Origin: CAG-217 sp963605415
Lineage (GTDB): Bacteria > Bacillota > Clostridia > Oscillospirales > Acutalibacteraceae
Assembly (NCBI GenBank): GCA_963605415.1
Contig: CAVCUL010000001.1
Coordinates: 62,001 to 126,000 of the forward strand
Reading direction: 5' to 3'
Length of the DNA: 64,000 bases
In this document: piece by piece, positions 1-10,333 of the stretch
Position numbering within the stretch: the stretch's first letter is position 1
Layout of the letters: every line of letters starts with the position of its first letter
Notes under the pieces: model-generated
What the model was told of the DNA's origin: nothing
Database searches by the model: none
Seen by the model: only the letters and a program-made list of their open reading frames with translations
Translations under genes and position numbers: made by a program

Positions 1-475
1 CCAGCGCCACCTTGGCAAAGGCGCACACCGCCGGGCGCGCCAGCACATTGGTACAATCCCCGGCACCGCCCATACCGCACTCCACCACCGCGTAGTCCAC
101 CCCGCTGCGGTAAAAGTACAGGTACATTACCGCCGTAATCAGTTCAAACTCCGTCAGCGGCGCATCGGCAAAGACCTCCACGCAGTCCGCAAAGTCCTGC
201 TTGGGGATCATTTGGCCGTCTACGGTGATCTGCTCGCGAAAATCCGTGACCCAGGGGGAGCTGAACACCCCCACCCGATACCCGGCACGATGCAGACCGT
301 CGGCCACGGCAGCGCAAACGGTACCCTTGCCGTTGGTGCCTGCCACATGGATCACCTGCAATTTGTTTTGCACATTGTCGGCCTTTTCCATAGCCGCCAC
401 CATGCGGGAAAGCCCCGGCTGCACGCCGAGGCTTTGCTTTTGTTTGATCAATTGAATTGCCGCTTCATAGGTCAT
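1..475 (-). CDS. folC: Bifunctional folylpolyglutamate/dihydrofolate synthase (N-terminal part, cut by window edge)
   Basis: Adds glutamate to folates (and to dihydropteroate when bifunctional), an ATP-dependent Mur-ligase-family reaction in the cytoplasm. The first ~158 residues are visible. They contain the Mur-type P-loop HVAGTNGKGT near residues 44-53, followed by the FSSPWVTDFREQ stretch and the VECGMGGAGDCTN motif that are typical of FolC. The ATG at 475 lies one base after the valS stop codon (TAA at 479-477), so the two genes are translationally coupled. The C-terminal part lies left of position 1. The family identity is firm; whether it has dihydrofolate synthase activity cannot be told from this part. 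Confidence 0.93.
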   Translation of the reverse strand, partial: MTYEAAIQLIKQKQSLGVQPGLSRMVAAMEKADNVQNKLQVIHVAGTNGKGTVCAAVADGLHRAGYRVGVFSSPWVTDFREQITVDGQMIPKQDFADCVEVFADAPLTEFELITAVMYLYFYRSGVDYAVVECGMGGAGDCTNVLARPAVCAFAKVAL

Positions 476-476
476 T

Positions 477-3101
<2,625 letters not shown>

Positions 3102-3123
3102 ACTTTCTTGCTCCTTAACAAAA

Positions 3124-3359
3124 ATAAAAAAAGCCCCGTCTCAAAATGAGACGGAACTAAACTTCCGCGGTACCACTCAAATTGCGCGCCAAAAGCGCGC
3201 CGCTCTTGCCTTAACGCGGCACACGGGTGCGACTACTGCTTTTCACCGCACCGGCTCCCGGACTACCTTCCCACACTGGGCACACCTGTTCACACCGACC
3301 ACAGGCTCTCTTTGCCGCCGCCATGGGGTACTCCTTCCGTTCCAAGCCGTTTTCTATTG
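3124..3359 (-). promoter_or_regulatory. T-box riboswitch leader of valS
   Basis: Uncharged-tRNA sensor that controls transcription of valS. The canonical T-box sequence TGGTACCGCGG is at 3175-3165. It is followed by the terminator hairpin CCGTCTCA (3143-3136 side) with TGAGACGG and a run of seven T. The T-box would pair in the alternative antiterminator. Upstream are an AGTA-type loop element (GGAGTACC) and stem I-like inverted repeats. The downstream gene fixes the specificity as valine. I did not resolve the specifier codon position. Confidence 0.93.
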
Positions 3360-3364
3360 GTATT

Positions 3365-3393
3365 ATAGTACCAAAACCGTCGCCCCTTGTCAA
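3365..3393 (-). promoter_or_regulatory. Promoter of the valS T-box transcript
   Basis: TTGACA at 3393-3388 and TACTAT at 3370-3365 with a 17-nt spacer. An overlapping TATAAT at 3367-3362 would need a 20-nt spacer and is less likely. The start point would be near 3358, just before the T-box structure. Confidence 0.8.
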
Positions 3394-3473
3394 GCGACAG
3401 CCGGGATTTTGCGCCCATAAACATGCACAAGGTGGATAAAAAACACACAATATAAATGAACGGCAACACCGTA

Positions 3474-3513
3474 CAAACAAAAAACAACTCCGGATGTCTT
3501 GCAGCACCCGGAG
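3474..3513 (-). terminator. Intrinsic terminator of the candidate ncRNA
   Basis: CTCCGGGTG (3513-3505), 8-nt loop CTGCAAGA, and CATCCGGAG (3496-3488) make a 9-bp stem with one G-U pair. It is followed by TTGTTTTTTGTTTG. Confidence 0.88.
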
Positions 3514-4003
3514 CGTATGTCTACTACTATTCAATTTTTATTACTGGCACATAACGTGCACACTGTTTAGCCCATTGGACTGTACCTCAATTTCATACAA
3601 CAATAAAAGGACAAAAAGAAAAGTTGTCAAAGAAAAATTAATATCTATTTTGCTTTACAGTACATTGGAATTCACCTGGTCGTAAATACATCTTCTATGA
3701 AAGCACCGATGACCGGTACTCCCAGGTCACTTGCAGGCAGATGACCGATATATACCTTTACTATTCAGTTGAACCAGCGCCTGTCGCTCACTTCAATCCT
3801 GCACGATAACTCTTACCTTGCTCACTTGAGCCTGTATGCGCCATGCAATTCCGTTTTGCACTCTGTCCACACAAAAACCGTTATACTCTATTGACGAACG
3901 ATGCAGGCGGTCTGCTGAAAGGGTTCACTCTCCATTGGACCGACCTCCTTCTTAGATTGAACACGCCTTAACTACTTCCTAAGGCTTATCTCCTGTGTTC
4001 AAC
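3474..4003 (-). ncRNA. Candidate large structured non-coding RNA (about 530 nt, class not assigned)
   Basis: An independent transcription unit with no plausible protein. It has a near-consensus promoter (TTGACA-17-TACTAT, 4035-4007). The predicted start falls on a 14-bp two-part hairpin: TTGAACAC 4002-3995 with GTGTTCAA 3964-3957, and inside it GCCTTA 3985-3980 with TAAGGC 3970-3965. An intrinsic terminator lies at 3513-3474. Further stems are AGG-CGGTC 3946-3938 with GACCGCCT 3912-3905 (one bulge), GGTCA/TGACC at 3746-3725, and ACCG/CGGT at 3717-3705. A pyrimidine-rich linker occupies about 3642-3600. The stretch is AT-richer than its neighbours. Reading frames on either strand are short and lack family likeness; a 15-codon frame starting ATG GAG AGT near 3934 behind AAGGAGG could be a leader peptide. 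Size and free-standing layout recall ornate large RNAs such as OLE or ROOL, but I cannot assign it to any family. Confidence 0.68.
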
Positions 4004-4006
4004 TAC

Positions 4007-4035
4007 ATAGTAGCACCAATGTTGTTAGTTGTCAA
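4007..4035 (-). promoter_or_regulatory. Strong promoter of the candidate large ncRNA
   Basis: TTGACA at 4035-4030, a 17-nt spacer, and TACTAT at 4012-4007. It fires leftward into the structured region. The next gene on this strand (valS) has its own promoter and leader, and the ncRNA terminator lies between, so this promoter serves the RNA alone. Confidence 0.82.
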
Positions 4036-4137
4036 TAGGTTTTTGCATATTTTTTTGATTTTTTTGTGCATTTTCGATAGTGTTTTCCCCACGACACAAA
4101 ATATGGGTCTTGTCCTCCGCCAACCACAAAATAGGCA

Positions 4138-4166
4138 TTGACGGCAATGGGCAAATAGAGTATAAT
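4138..4166 (+). promoter_or_regulatory. Promoter of the DUF1292 gene
   Basis: TTGACG at 4138-4143 and TATAAT at 4161-4166 with a 17-nt spacer, 25 bases ahead of the start codon. It is divergent from the ncRNA promoter about 100 bp to the left. Confidence 0.8.
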
Positions 4167-4190
4167 GCAAAGAGAAAGGCGTGAGAACTT

Positions 4191-4508
4191 ATGAGCGATA
4201 ATGAAGAACTGTATGAACTGAATTTGATCTCTGTGTCTGACGATGACGGCAACGAGATCGTATTTGAACTGCTGGAGCGGTACGAAACGGACGACGATGT
4301 GTATGTAGCCATCACCGAGTACCACGACGAAGCAGAAGAGATCGTAGAGGCGGACAACGAGGTCATTATCCTGAAAGTACTGGAGGAAAACGGCGAGGAA
4401 TACTTGACCGAGATCGAGGACGAGATGGAGTTTGAGCAGGTCTCCGATATTCTGATGGCGATGGTAGAAAAGAAATATGATGTAGAATATTTCGAGCCGG
4501 AGCAGTAA
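4191..4508 (+). CDS. DUF1292 family protein (YrzB-like), small acidic
   Basis: A 105-residue, very acidic protein (rich in Asp/Glu, few basic residues) with the alternating pattern I/V-x-L/F-x-D/E of DUF1292: ISVSDDDGNEIVFELLERY, then a second half with EVIILKVLEENGEEYLTEIED. Members in Firmicutes usually sit near yrrK/ruvX and alaS; here it stands between RNA genes. The function of the family is not known. It is cytoplasmic, with no signal peptide or membrane segment. The start follows AAAGGCG and the promoter at 4138-4166. It is probably monocistronic, with read-through into the 6S RNA possible. Confidence 0.85.
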   Translation: MSDNEELYELNLISVSDDDGNEIVFELLERYETDDDVYVAITEYHDEAEEIVEADNEVIILKVLEENGEEYLTEIEDEMEFEQVSDILMAMVEKKYDVEYFEPEQ

Positions 4509-4524
4509 GAATAAAGAACAGAAC

Positions 4525-4711
4525 ATCTGTTCTGCCCTTCTCGACAACCGTGTGATTTAATAACCCGAACAATTTTTTATATGGGTTTCTTGCTCGGTCG
4601 GCAGGTATGCAGGCCTCCCCTGCGGGGACGATGGAAGCACAAAACCGAACGGCGGTCACCCACCTGCTTGAGATGCAGGTTATTCTCGTCACACGGCGGC
4701 TGGGCGGAATA
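4525..4711 (+). ncRNA. ssrS: 6S RNA (probable)
   Basis: The ends pair in a long interrupted rod typical of 6S RNA, which binds the housekeeping RNA polymerase by mimicking an open promoter. TTCTGCCC (4530-4537) pairs with GGGCGGAA (4702-4709), CCGTGTGA (4548-4555) with TCACACGG (4689-4696), and AATAACC (4559-4565) with GGTTATT. The 3' side of the central bubble carries a small hairpin (CCTGC TTGAGAT GCAGG) preceding GGTTATT and a CGGCGGC stretch, an arrangement also seen in E. coli 6S RNA. A terminator follows at once. The family call rests on structure, not on a covariance search. It could otherwise be an unrelated rod-like RNA. Confidence 0.72.
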
Positions 4712-4714
4712 AAG

Positions 4715-4742
4715 AGCGGAGCTTTGCGGCTTCGCTTTTTTA
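4715..4742 (+). terminator. Terminator after the 6S RNA
   Basis: AGCGGAGC (4715-4722), loop TTTGCG, and GCTTCGCT (4729-4736) followed by a T run. The stem is complete with one G-T pair. Confidence 0.88.
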
Positions 4743-4786
4743 TACTTGCATTTTTTGGCACAAAATGCTAAAATAAGATCCGTTAT

Positions 4787-4869
4787 GCGGGTATGGTGGA
4801 ATTGGCAGACACGCAGGATTTAGGTTCCTGTGGGCAACCGTGCAGGTTCGACCCCTGTTACCCGCACCA
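4787..4869 (+). tRNA. tRNA-Leu (anticodon UAG)
   Basis: The acceptor stem is GCGGGTA with TACCCGC. The anticodon stem CAGGA/TCCTG carries the loop TTTAGGT, giving anticodon TAG (reads CUA/CUN). A long class II variable arm (TGGGCAACCGTG region) marks it as leucine. The T loop is TTCGACC, and the CCA end is encoded at 4867-4869. A terminator follows directly. Confidence 0.96.
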
Positions 4870-4870
4870 A

Positions 4871-4904
4871 AAAGCACGACAGTTTCGACTGTCGTGCTTT
4901 TTTA
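4871..4904. terminator. Bidirectional terminator between tRNA-Leu and ygiQ
   Basis: AAAGCACGACAG (4871-4882), loop TTTCGA, and CTGTCGTGCTTT (4889-4900) with T runs. It can end the tRNA transcript on the plus strand and the ygiQ operon on the minus strand. Confidence 0.9.
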
Positions 4905-4908
4905 TTGC

Positions 4909-6849
4909 TTATTTCTTTTTTCCGGATCTTTTGCCATAGGGTTTGCGCTTTGCGGACTTTCCGTCAAGGCGACCGTTTCCGCCAACCGGCTTTCCGTATC
5001 CGGTGCCACGCCCCTTTGTCTTACCGCCGGAGCGGTCACCCGGTCGTCCGCCGGACGGTGCTGCCGGGATCAGGCACTTGGGGCCGTTGCCGATCAGATC
5101 TGCCCGGTGGGCACGGCGTAGTGCCTGGGCACACAGTGCATAGTTCTTGGGATTATAATACTGGAGCAGCGCCCGCTGGAGCGCCTTGTCGTGGGGGTCT
5201 TTAGCCACATAGACCGGCTCCATGGTGTACGGGTCCAGCTCCGTATAGAACATACAGGTGGAGATGGTGCCCGGGGTGGGATAAAAGTCTTGCACCTGCT
5301 CCGGACGAATGTGATTTTTCTTTAAAAAGCAGGCCAGTTCAATAGCGTCCTCCAACCGGGAACCGGGGTGGGAGCTCATCAGATACGGCACCAGGTACTG
5401 CTCCTTTTGGATTTGGCCGGTGTAAGTAAAATACCGGCGGGAAAAGTCAATATACGCTTCAATATGGGGCTTGCCCATTTTGTCCAGCACCGCGGCGGAG
5501 CAGTGCTCCGGTGCCACTTTCAGCTGGCCGCTCACATGAAACTGTACCAATTCCTTAAAAAAGCTGTCGTCCGGGTCACACAGCAGATAATCATAGCGAA
5601 TACCGCTGCGGATAAACACTTTCTTCACTCCATCCACCCGGCGCAGCACCCGGAGAATGTCCAAATATTCCCGGTGATCCGCCTGCAAATTGGGACAAGG
5701 TTTCGGCGCCAGACATTTTTTGCCCTTACACAGACCATACTTCTCCTGCAAGGCGCAGCTGGGATGGCGGAAGTTGGCGGTAGGGCCGCCCACATCGTGG
5801 ATATAGCCCTTAAAGTCCCGCATTTGGGTGATTTTCTGTGCCTCGATCAGCAGGCTCTTTTTGCTGCGAGAGGTCACATAGCGCCCCTGGTGGAACGCAA
5901 TGGAACAGAAGTTGCAAGCGCCGAAACAGCCCCGATTGTGCGTAATGGAAAAGCGCACTTCTTCAATGCCCGGCACGCCGCCCAACTTCTCATAACTGGG
6001 GTGGTACGCCCGCATATACGGCAGACTGTACACCCGGTCCAGCTCCGAGGTGGTCAGCGGCTCCATAGGCGGGTTTTGCACCACCATCACCTTGTCATGG
6101 CGCTGCTTGAGCAGCTTGCCCCGCACATGGTCCTGCTCGTCCTGCTCCAATCGGCAGGACCGGGCGTATTCCTTTTTTGAGGCGCACACATTCTCAAAAG
6201 AGGGGCACTCCACCCCGCCAAAGGGCGTGTCCTTAGTGGGCACCGCATACATGGTACCCCGAATGTCATGCATACTGCCCACCGGCTCACCCGCTCGCAA
6301 GCGGCGGGCGATCTCCGTTACCTGCTTCTCGCCCATACCGTAGATCAGCAGATCCGCGCCAGAGTCCACCAGCGCAGAGGGGCGAATGGCGTCGTCCCAG
6401 TAGTCATAATGGGCAAAGCGACGCAGGGACGCCTCCAGCCCGCCTAAGATCACCGGGCAGTCCGGGTAGGCCTCTTTTGCCAGCCGGGTGTACACATTCA
6501 CCGCCCGGTCCGGGCGCTTGCCGTGCTTGCCACCGGCGGTATACGCGTCGTCGTGGCGCAGCTTTTTGGCTGCGGTATAGTGTGCCACCATAGAGTCAAT
6601 ATTCCCGGCGGTGATCAAAAAAGCATACTTAGGCCGCCCGAATTGCTGAAAGTCCCGCACACTGTGCCAATCCGGCTGACTGAGCACCACCACCTTGAAC
6701 CCCTGGCTCTCCAGCAAGCGGGTAATGATGGCAGCACCAAAGGACGGGTGATCCACATAGGCGTCACCCGTCACATACACAAAATCCGGTTGTTCCCATC
6801 CTCGGGCGTGCATTTCCGCCGGGGTAATGGGCAAAAAATCATTCTTCAT
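4909..6849 (-). CDS. YgiQ family radical SAM protein
   Basis: Large radical SAM enzyme (646 aa) of the UPF0313/YgiQ family; the reaction is not established. An N-terminal B12-binding-like region precedes the core. The 4Fe-4S motif CFGACNFC lies at about residues 307-314 (CxxxCxxC). The typical KVAPEHCS segment follows, and the C-terminus is basic and rich in Gly/Lys/Arg. I chose the ATG at 6849 (behind GAGGAA) over an in-frame one 33 bases upstream, because family proteins begin near MKNDFLPITPAEM and the earlier start lies inside ftsK. It overlaps the ftsK end by 11 bases and is the last gene of the tepA-ylzJ-uppP-like-ftsK unit. Confidence 0.93.
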   Translation of the reverse strand: MKNDFLPITPAEMHARGWEQPDFVYVTGDAYVDHPSFGAAIITRLLESQGFKVVVLSQPDWHSVRDFQQFGRPKYAFLITAGNIDSMVAHYTAAKKLRHDDAYTAGGKHGKRPDRAVNVYTRLAKEAYPDCPVILGGLEASLRRFAHYDYWDDAIRPSALVDSGADLLIYGMGEKQVTEIARRLRAGEPVGSMHDIRGTMYAVPTKDTPFGGVECPSFENVCASKKEYARSCRLEQDEQDHVRGKLLKQRHDKVMVVQNPPMEPLTTSELDRVYSLPYMRAYHPSYEKLGGVPGIEEVRFSITHNRGCFGACNFCSIAFHQGRYVTSRSKKSLLIEAQKITQMRDFKGYIHDVGGPTANFRHPSCALQEKYGLCKGKKCLAPKPCPNLQADHREYLDILRVLRRVDGVKKVFIRSGIRYDYLLCDPDDSFFKELVQFHVSGQLKVAPEHCSAAVLDKMGKPHIEAYIDFSRRYFTYTGQIQKEQYLVPYLMSSHPGSRLEDAIELACFLKKNHIRPEQVQDFYPTPGTISTCMFYTELDPYTMEPVYVAKDPHDKALQRALLQYYNPKNYALCAQALRRAHRADLIGNGPKCLIPAAPSGGRPGDRSGGKTKGRGTGYGKPVGGNGRLDGKSAKRKPYGKRSGKKK

Positions 6850-9448
6850 CGGTGGCTTCCTCGTCCGTCTCCGGCTCCTCAAAGCGCATTTGCTCCGCGT
6901 TCTCAGCAGTCAGATCCGGCGCCGGGCCTTGGTTCTGCATTTCCAGCCACTGCTGCTTATTGATCCGTACATCACGCTTCTTGGCGCCGTCCTGGGGACC
7001 GATGATCCCCTTTTCTTCCAACTGATCCATAATCTTCGCTCCGCGGGCATAACCTACAGACAGCTTGCGCTGCAGGAAAGAAGTGGACGCGGTACCGGTC
7101 TCCAGTACAATCTCCACTGCATCGTTAAAGAGCGGATCCAGCTGCTCTGCGCCCTCGTCGTCCTTAAAGGGACTCTTCTTGCTATCCGACTGTACCTCTT
7201 TCGCTTCCATCTCTTTTTGAATTTCATCGCTGTATTGGCTCTCGCCCTGGGTCTTTACAAAGTCGCACAGGGACTCCACTTCCTCATCGCTGATATAGCA
7301 GCCCTGCACACGAATGGGCTTAGAGGAGCCAATAGGCGCATACAGCATATCGCCGTAGCCCAGCAGCTTCTCTGCGCCGGAAGCGTCCAAAATGGTACGG
7401 GAGTCAATCTGGGAGCTGACGGTCAGCGCAATTCGGGAAGAAATGTTGGCCTTGATCAAACCGGTGATTACATCCACAGAGGGGCGCTGGGTGGCGATCA
7501 CCAGGTGCATACCCGCCGCACGGGCCATTTGTGCCAAACGGCAGATAGAATCCTCAATTTCCTTTGGCGCCGCCATCATCAGGTCGGACAACTCGTCAAT
7601 GCAAATCACAATCTTCGGCATGGGCTGCATGTCCTCATGCTTTTTCACATACTTGTTATAGCCCTCAATATCCCGCACGCCGGTATCGCTAAAGGTCTGG
7701 TAGCGCTTGAGCATCTCAGACACGGCCCAACCCAAAGCGCCGGTTGCCTTACGGGGGTCAGTGACCACCGGCACAAGCAAATGAGGAATGCCGGAATACT
7801 TGCTAAACTCCACTTTTTTAGGGTCAATCAGTACCAGCTTCACCTCATCCGGCTTTGCCCGGTACAAAATAGACACAATAATGCTGTTCATACACACGGA
7901 CTTACCGGAACCGGTAGTACCGGCAATCAGCAGATGGGGCATCTTGGCCACATCGCAGTAAACCGCATCGCCGGAAATATCGCGCCCAAGGCCCACAGAC
8001 AGCAAGGAACGCTGCTTGCCGAACTCCGGGGTGTCAATCAGCTCACGCATGGAAACGCCGCTTTTTACCGAATTGGGCACCTCGATACCCACCGCCGCCT
8101 TGCCGGGAATAGGTGCCTCAATCCGAACATGTGTAGCTGCTAAATTCAGAGCAATATCATCAGACAAATTGGTAATCTTGGAAATGCGCACACCGGCAGC
8201 CGGCTTTAATTCGTACCGGGTCACCGTAGGACCGCGACTAATATCTGTAATGGTGGCATCCACATTAAAGGAATGGAGCGTGTCGATCAGTTGTTCCGCA
8301 TTGCTTTTCAACTCGCCGCTTACATCCTTTACAGACTTGTGTTTAGCCGGGGTCAACAGTGTCACCGGCGGCAGCTTATAATCCGCTACACCGGCTTCCA
8401 TTTGGGCGTCTGTCACCGTAAAGACCTCTGACGGGTCTTTTTTTTGCGGTTTGGTATCCTCGGTGGCCTTGTCCACAATCTCGTCCAGAGACTTGGCCTT
8501 TTCCGGTGCTTTTTGCTTCTTTTCCGCTTCTCTTTTACTGTGCTTTTGATTTAGTTCTTTAACAATACTGTCCGTATCCACATCGTCTGCATCTTTTTTG
8601 TTGCTTTGTACGGACAGTTTCTCTTCCGCTTCCTGCTCGCCGGGGGCGTGGGCGTCCAAAGGTACATCAATATTGGCCTGGCGGCGCTCCCGGTACACCT
8701 CGATGGTGTCCCCCATCTTTTCGTAGGCTTTCTTGGCCGGTTGTGCCGCGCCGTTTAAGAACTGCACCACCGTCAGCCGTGCCAGCAGCATAAAGTCCAC
8801 CACCAGCAGCACCAGATCCACAATAACTGCCGGCGCCTTGCCAAAGGTCAGCAGCGCCCAGCCGATGAGCGCGCCGAAAAAGCCGCCGTTAAATTCAACC
8901 GGCGCCTGGGTATAGCTCTGCTTAATACTGTCTGCAAATTTCAACCCGGTAGGGTTCTCAATAATATGAATCAGCGCCGCAATCAGCAGCACGATAATTA
9001 CACTCTCCACGCCCTTGGCGATCAGTTCATGGGGTTGAACCGGGGACTTTTGTGCTTCTGTCCCCTCCTCTGCCGTTCGTTTTTTTGCCTGGCTCTCCTG
9101 GTAGGAATACAGGAGAATGATCGCCACCGCCAGTATAGGAAACAACACTGCCGCCAGCATACCAAACAACCCTAAGTACACATTATGTACCACATTCCAT
9201 GCCCCGTCGCCGTCGATCACCGCCACGAAAAAGAAAATCACCGACAAAGCAAAAATAGCCACCCCGACAACGCGACTGATGTTCTCTTGCCGCTTGGCCG
9301 CAGCTGCAGCGGCTTCCAGCTCCATCTGTTTCCAGCGCGCCTGCTCTGCCTTCGTACGCTTCTTAGGCACAGAGGCGGTCCCGTGCACACCGGCCTTCTT
9401 ATCCTCCCGACGATGACCCCGGTCATTCTTTTTTTGTATGTTTGCCAT
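6839..9448 (-). CDS. ftsK: DNA translocase FtsK/SpoIIIE
   Basis: ATP-driven DNA pump that moves chromosome through a septum. The 869 residues contain four hydrophobic segments in about residues 55-215. A charged, low-complexity linker spans about 230-350. The RecA-like motor has Walker A GTTGSGKS (about 508-515) and Walker B IVICIDELSDLMM (about 610). A C-terminal winged-helix gamma domain (DPLFNDAVEIV... QRKLSVGYARGAK) reads orienting DNA motifs. The gene order tepA-ylzJ-ftsK matches that around spoIIIE in Bacillus. Whether it serves vegetative division, sporulation, or both cannot be told from sequence. Confidence 0.97.
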   Translation of the reverse strand: MANIQKKNDRGHRREDKKAGVHGTASVPKKRTKAEQARWKQMELEAAAAAAKRQENISRVVGVAIFALSVIFFFVAVIDGDGAWNVVHNVYLGLFGMLAAVLFPILAVAIILLYSYQESQAKKRTAEEGTEAQKSPVQPHELIAKGVESVIIVLLIAALIHIIENPTGLKFADSIKQSYTQAPVEFNGGFFGALIGWALLTFGKAPAVIVDLVLLVVDFMLLARLTVVQFLNGAAQPAKKAYEKMGDTIEVYRERRQANIDVPLDAHAPGEQEAEEKLSVQSNKKDADDVDTDSIVKELNQKHSKREAEKKQKAPEKAKSLDEIVDKATEDTKPQKKDPSEVFTVTDAQMEAGVADYKLPPVTLLTPAKHKSVKDVSGELKSNAEQLIDTLHSFNVDATITDISRGPTVTRYELKPAAGVRISKITNLSDDIALNLAATHVRIEAPIPGKAAVGIEVPNSVKSGVSMRELIDTPEFGKQRSLLSVGLGRDISGDAVYCDVAKMPHLLIAGTTGSGKSVCMNSIIVSILYRAKPDEVKLVLIDPKKVEFSKYSGIPHLLVPVVTDPRKATGALGWAVSEMLKRYQTFSDTGVRDIEGYNKYVKKHEDMQPMPKIVICIDELSDLMMAAPKEIEDSICRLAQMARAAGMHLVIATQRPSVDVITGLIKANISSRIALTVSSQIDSRTILDASGAEKLLGYGDMLYAPIGSSKPIRVQGCYISDEEVESLCDFVKTQGESQYSDEIQKEMEAKEVQSDSKKSPFKDDEGAEQLDPLFNDAVEIVLETGTASTSFLQRKLSVGYARGAKIMDQLEEKGIIGPQDGAKKRDVRINKQQWLEMQNQGPAPDLTAENAEQMRFEEPETDEEATDEE

Positions 9449-9472
9449 TTTTCTATCCTTGTCTTCTAAAAA

Positions 9473-10333
9473 TCACCGTAAAATCAACTCAAATGCACCC
9501 ACTGTAATGCACACCACAGCCAGGGCAAAATCGTAATAGGCAAAAACTTTCAGCTTGCCCTTTTGCAGAATCCACAGCATCAGCTTCACCATAAAACAGG
9601 TCACCGCCGCGCTGAGCACCACCGCCAAAATACCGGCAATGATATTCACATAGGTCACGCAGGTGCAGATCTCCACCACGCCCAGCACCAACAGGGTTAC
9701 CACGCCGAACACTGCCGCGAAACGGTAAGAAATCTTGCGGGCCACACCCATCATCACACCCAGGCAAAACAGCACGCCCATATAGGACAGCCCGGCAATG
9801 GGCAGTGAAAAGGCAGCAGCAAAGCCTAAGATCAATGCCGCATACCAATCTACATTCTTCTGCGGACCCTGTTTTTTCATTTGCAGCACAGCCAAAAGGA
9901 TCAAACCACCGGTAAGGGCAAAAAACACGCCCTCATCCAGTAGGGTGCCGTTATAGCTCATACTGCGAAGCAGACCGTACACATTCCCGTACTTGCCGGC
10001 AGGCACCAGCAAGAGCAATAGCGGCAAAAACCCCAGCACCGTGCCAAACAAAAACTGACGCGCACCGCCGGACTTTACAAACGGATTATGCTTTGCAAAT
10101 GCGTCCTTGAAAAAAGCGACAAGCTCCCGAAACAGGCGCAAAAACAGCTTATAAAACACCAAGAGCAATCCCAACGCAATGCCTATATGTACCAGCCCGG
10201 TCAGTTCGCTGCCGTTACCGCTGAACCGACCGGAGAAATCATGAAAAATTGCCGAATGTCCGCTTTCAGACACCGGGAGCACCCAGGTGACTGCCTGTGC
10301 GACGGCTTGAAATATCGCAGTTAAAAACCACAT
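9473..10333 (-). CDS. UppP/BacA-like membrane protein lacking the usual catalytic residues
   Basis: Polytopic protein of 286 aa with about eight hydrophobic segments, related to undecaprenyl-diphosphatase. The signature region reads VTWVLPVSESGHS (about 15-27), where active enzymes have xTEFLPxSSxGH. Aligned on LPVS, both catalytic glutamates are replaced (by Gln and Trp), and the PGxSRSG box with its arginine is replaced by LPIAGLSYMG. The conserved His is kept. It may be a non-catalytic homologue or a different lipid-phosphate protein. The start is supported by GGAGG seven bases upstream. It begins inside the 3' end of the ylzJ-like gene and is followed 25 bp later by ftsK. Confidence 0.8.
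   Translation of the reverse strand: MWFLTAIFQAVAQAVTWVLPVSESGHSAIFHDFSGRFSGNGSELTGLVHIGIALGLLLVFYKLFLRLFRELVAFFKDAFAKHNPFVKSGGARQFLFGTVLGFLPLLLLLVPAGKYGNVYGLLRSMSYNGTLLDEGVFFALTGGLILLAVLQMKKQGPQKNVDWYAALILGFAAAFSLPIAGLSYMGVLFCLGVMMGVARKISYRFAAVFGVVTLLVLGVVEICTCVTYVNIIAGILAVVLSAAVTCFMVKLMLWILQKGKLKVFAYYDFALAVVCITVGAFELILR

Noticed and set aside
3362..3393. TTGACA-20-TATAAT as the valS promoter
   Set aside because: The 20-nt spacer is too long; the overlapping TACTAT at 17 nt is preferred.
3474..4003. Group I or group II intron, tmRNA, RNase P RNA or SRP RNA as the identity of the candidate RNA
   Set aside because: No domain V-like 34-mer, no matching P7 pairing, no tRNA-like end, no GAGGAAAGTCC or GGAAGGAAGCA-like signature could be found.
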